5,823 nt of DNA. Origin: Candidatus Margulisiibacteriota bacterium. Its GTDB lineage: Bacteria; Margulisbacteria; WOR-1; O2-12-FULL-45-9. The position numbers were made by a program, and so were the translations under genes. Shown piece after piece: positions 5,468-5,823 of this stretch. Below the pieces are notes generated by a model. That model was not told where the DNA came from, searched no databases, and saw only the letters and a list, made by a program, of their open reading frames with translations. The stretch's first letter is position 1. Each line of letters starts with the position of its first letter. Location: positions 1-5,823 of the forward strand of contig JAQTLJ010000084.1 in NCBI GenBank assembly GCA_028714935.1, in the 5' to 3' direction.

Positions 5468-5476
5468 ATTATAACA
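5468..5476 (-). promoter_or_regulatory. Extended -10 promoter toward the DNA glycosylase gene
   Basis: The minus strand reads TGTTATAAT from 5476 to 5468, the same nine bases as the rimI promoter. Transcription would start near 5461, 10 bases before the ATG at 5451 and downstream of the ATG at 5466, which argues for the shorter protein. No clear -35 was found. Confidence 0.55.
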
Positions 5477-5489
5477 TTTAAAACAATTT

Positions 5490-5823
5490 ATGCCGGAACT
5501 TAGACATAATATAGCCACTAAAGAATGGGTTATAATAGCTACTGAACGGGCTAAACGGCCGGAAGATTTTTCCGCCAAGCCTTATTCGCCCCCCAACGAC
5601 AGCGCCGTGAATTGCCCCTTCTGCCCCGGCAGGGAAGTCAAGACACCAAAGGAACTGTTTGCCTTCCGTGAGCCAGGGACTGCGCCTGACAGCGGCGGGT
5701 GGAGGGTGAGGGTGATCCCCAATGCCTTTCCTGCGCTGGCGCCGACCGGGGACCTGAAACGGCAGGTGTCACCGGCCGGTTTTATGAAAATGAACGGCGT
5801 GGGGAGTCACGAGGTCATCATTG
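5490..5823 (+). CDS. galT: Galactose-1-phosphate uridylyltransferase, N-terminal part (cut by the right window edge)
   Basis: The frame opens at the ATG at 5490 and is still open at the edge, giving 111 full codons. GalT exchanges UMP between UDP-glucose and galactose-1-phosphate in the Leloir pathway, in the cytoplasm, through a uridylylated histidine. Seen: PELRHNIATKEWVIIATERA (2-21) followed by KRPEDF, the typical N-terminus of the COG1085 group; NCPFCPGRE (41-49) with C42 and C45 as the zinc-binding pair; WRVRVIPNAFPAL; and GSHEVII at the very end, which in the family precedes the catalytic HPH segment. That HPH motif would lie beyond the window, so catalytic competence cannot be confirmed. 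No Shine-Dalgarno sequence precedes the ATG. Related ADP/UDP-sugar phosphorylases of the same fold are an alternative, because some proteins with this N-terminus prefer other sugar phosphates. Confidence 0.88.
   Translation, partial: MPELRHNIATKEWVIIATERAKRPEDFSAKPYSPPNDSAVNCPFCPGREVKTPKELFAFREPGTAPDSGGWRVRVIPNAFPALAPTGDLKRQVSPAGFMKMNGVGSHEVII

Overview
The window reads as a piece of a bacterial chromosome with moderate G+C, densely packed genes and very short intergenic gaps. It carries seven protein genes, two of them cut by the window edges. No RNA gene, CRISPR array, insertion sequence or integrase was found. Most gene starts have a TATAAT-type -10 element just upstream but little or no Shine-Dalgarno sequence, so several mRNAs may be leaderless or nearly so. 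Together with short degenerate tandem repeats inside a housekeeping gene, this would suit an uncultivated candidate-phylum bacterium (for example the Margulisbacteria/Saganbacteria WOR-1 or Omnitrophota type). That placement is only an inference from style; nothing here proves taxonomy.

Layout. From 1 to 370 on the minus strand is the first part of a two-helix membrane protein gene that runs off the left edge. Diverging from it, 434-847 (+) encodes a RimI-type GNAT N-acetyltransferase. Convergent with that gene, 858-1409 (-) encodes a small membrane-anchored protein of unknown function. Diverging again, 1460-3916 (+) encodes a short, 818-residue cobalamin-dependent methionine synthase (MetH) with homocysteine, pterin, cap and B12 domains but no C-terminal SAM/reactivation domain. 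Fourteen bases later, 3931-4887 (+) encodes a DRE-TIM (HMGL/aldolase-like) enzyme. Its stop codon abuts that of a convergent Mpg/AAG-type 3-methyladenine DNA glycosylase gene, 4888-5451 (-). Diverging from the glycosylase gene, galT starts at 5490 (+) and runs off the right edge.

The genes do not form one pathway: they cover protein N-terminal acetylation, methionine and one-carbon metabolism, base-excision repair and galactose metabolism. metH and the aldolase-like gene may be co-transcribed, although the second also has a promoter-like element of its own.

The most interesting features are not new gene families. First, the two interdomain linkers of MetH are made from degenerate tandem repeats, a 7-bp repeat at 2305-2372 and an 8-bp repeat at 3251-3306, both translated in frame. 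Second, two divergent gene pairs share overlapping or face-to-face -10 elements, one of them a perfect ATTATAAT palindrome. Third, rimI and the aldolase-like gene share a TATAAT-6 nt-ATG arrangement that predicts leaderless transcripts.
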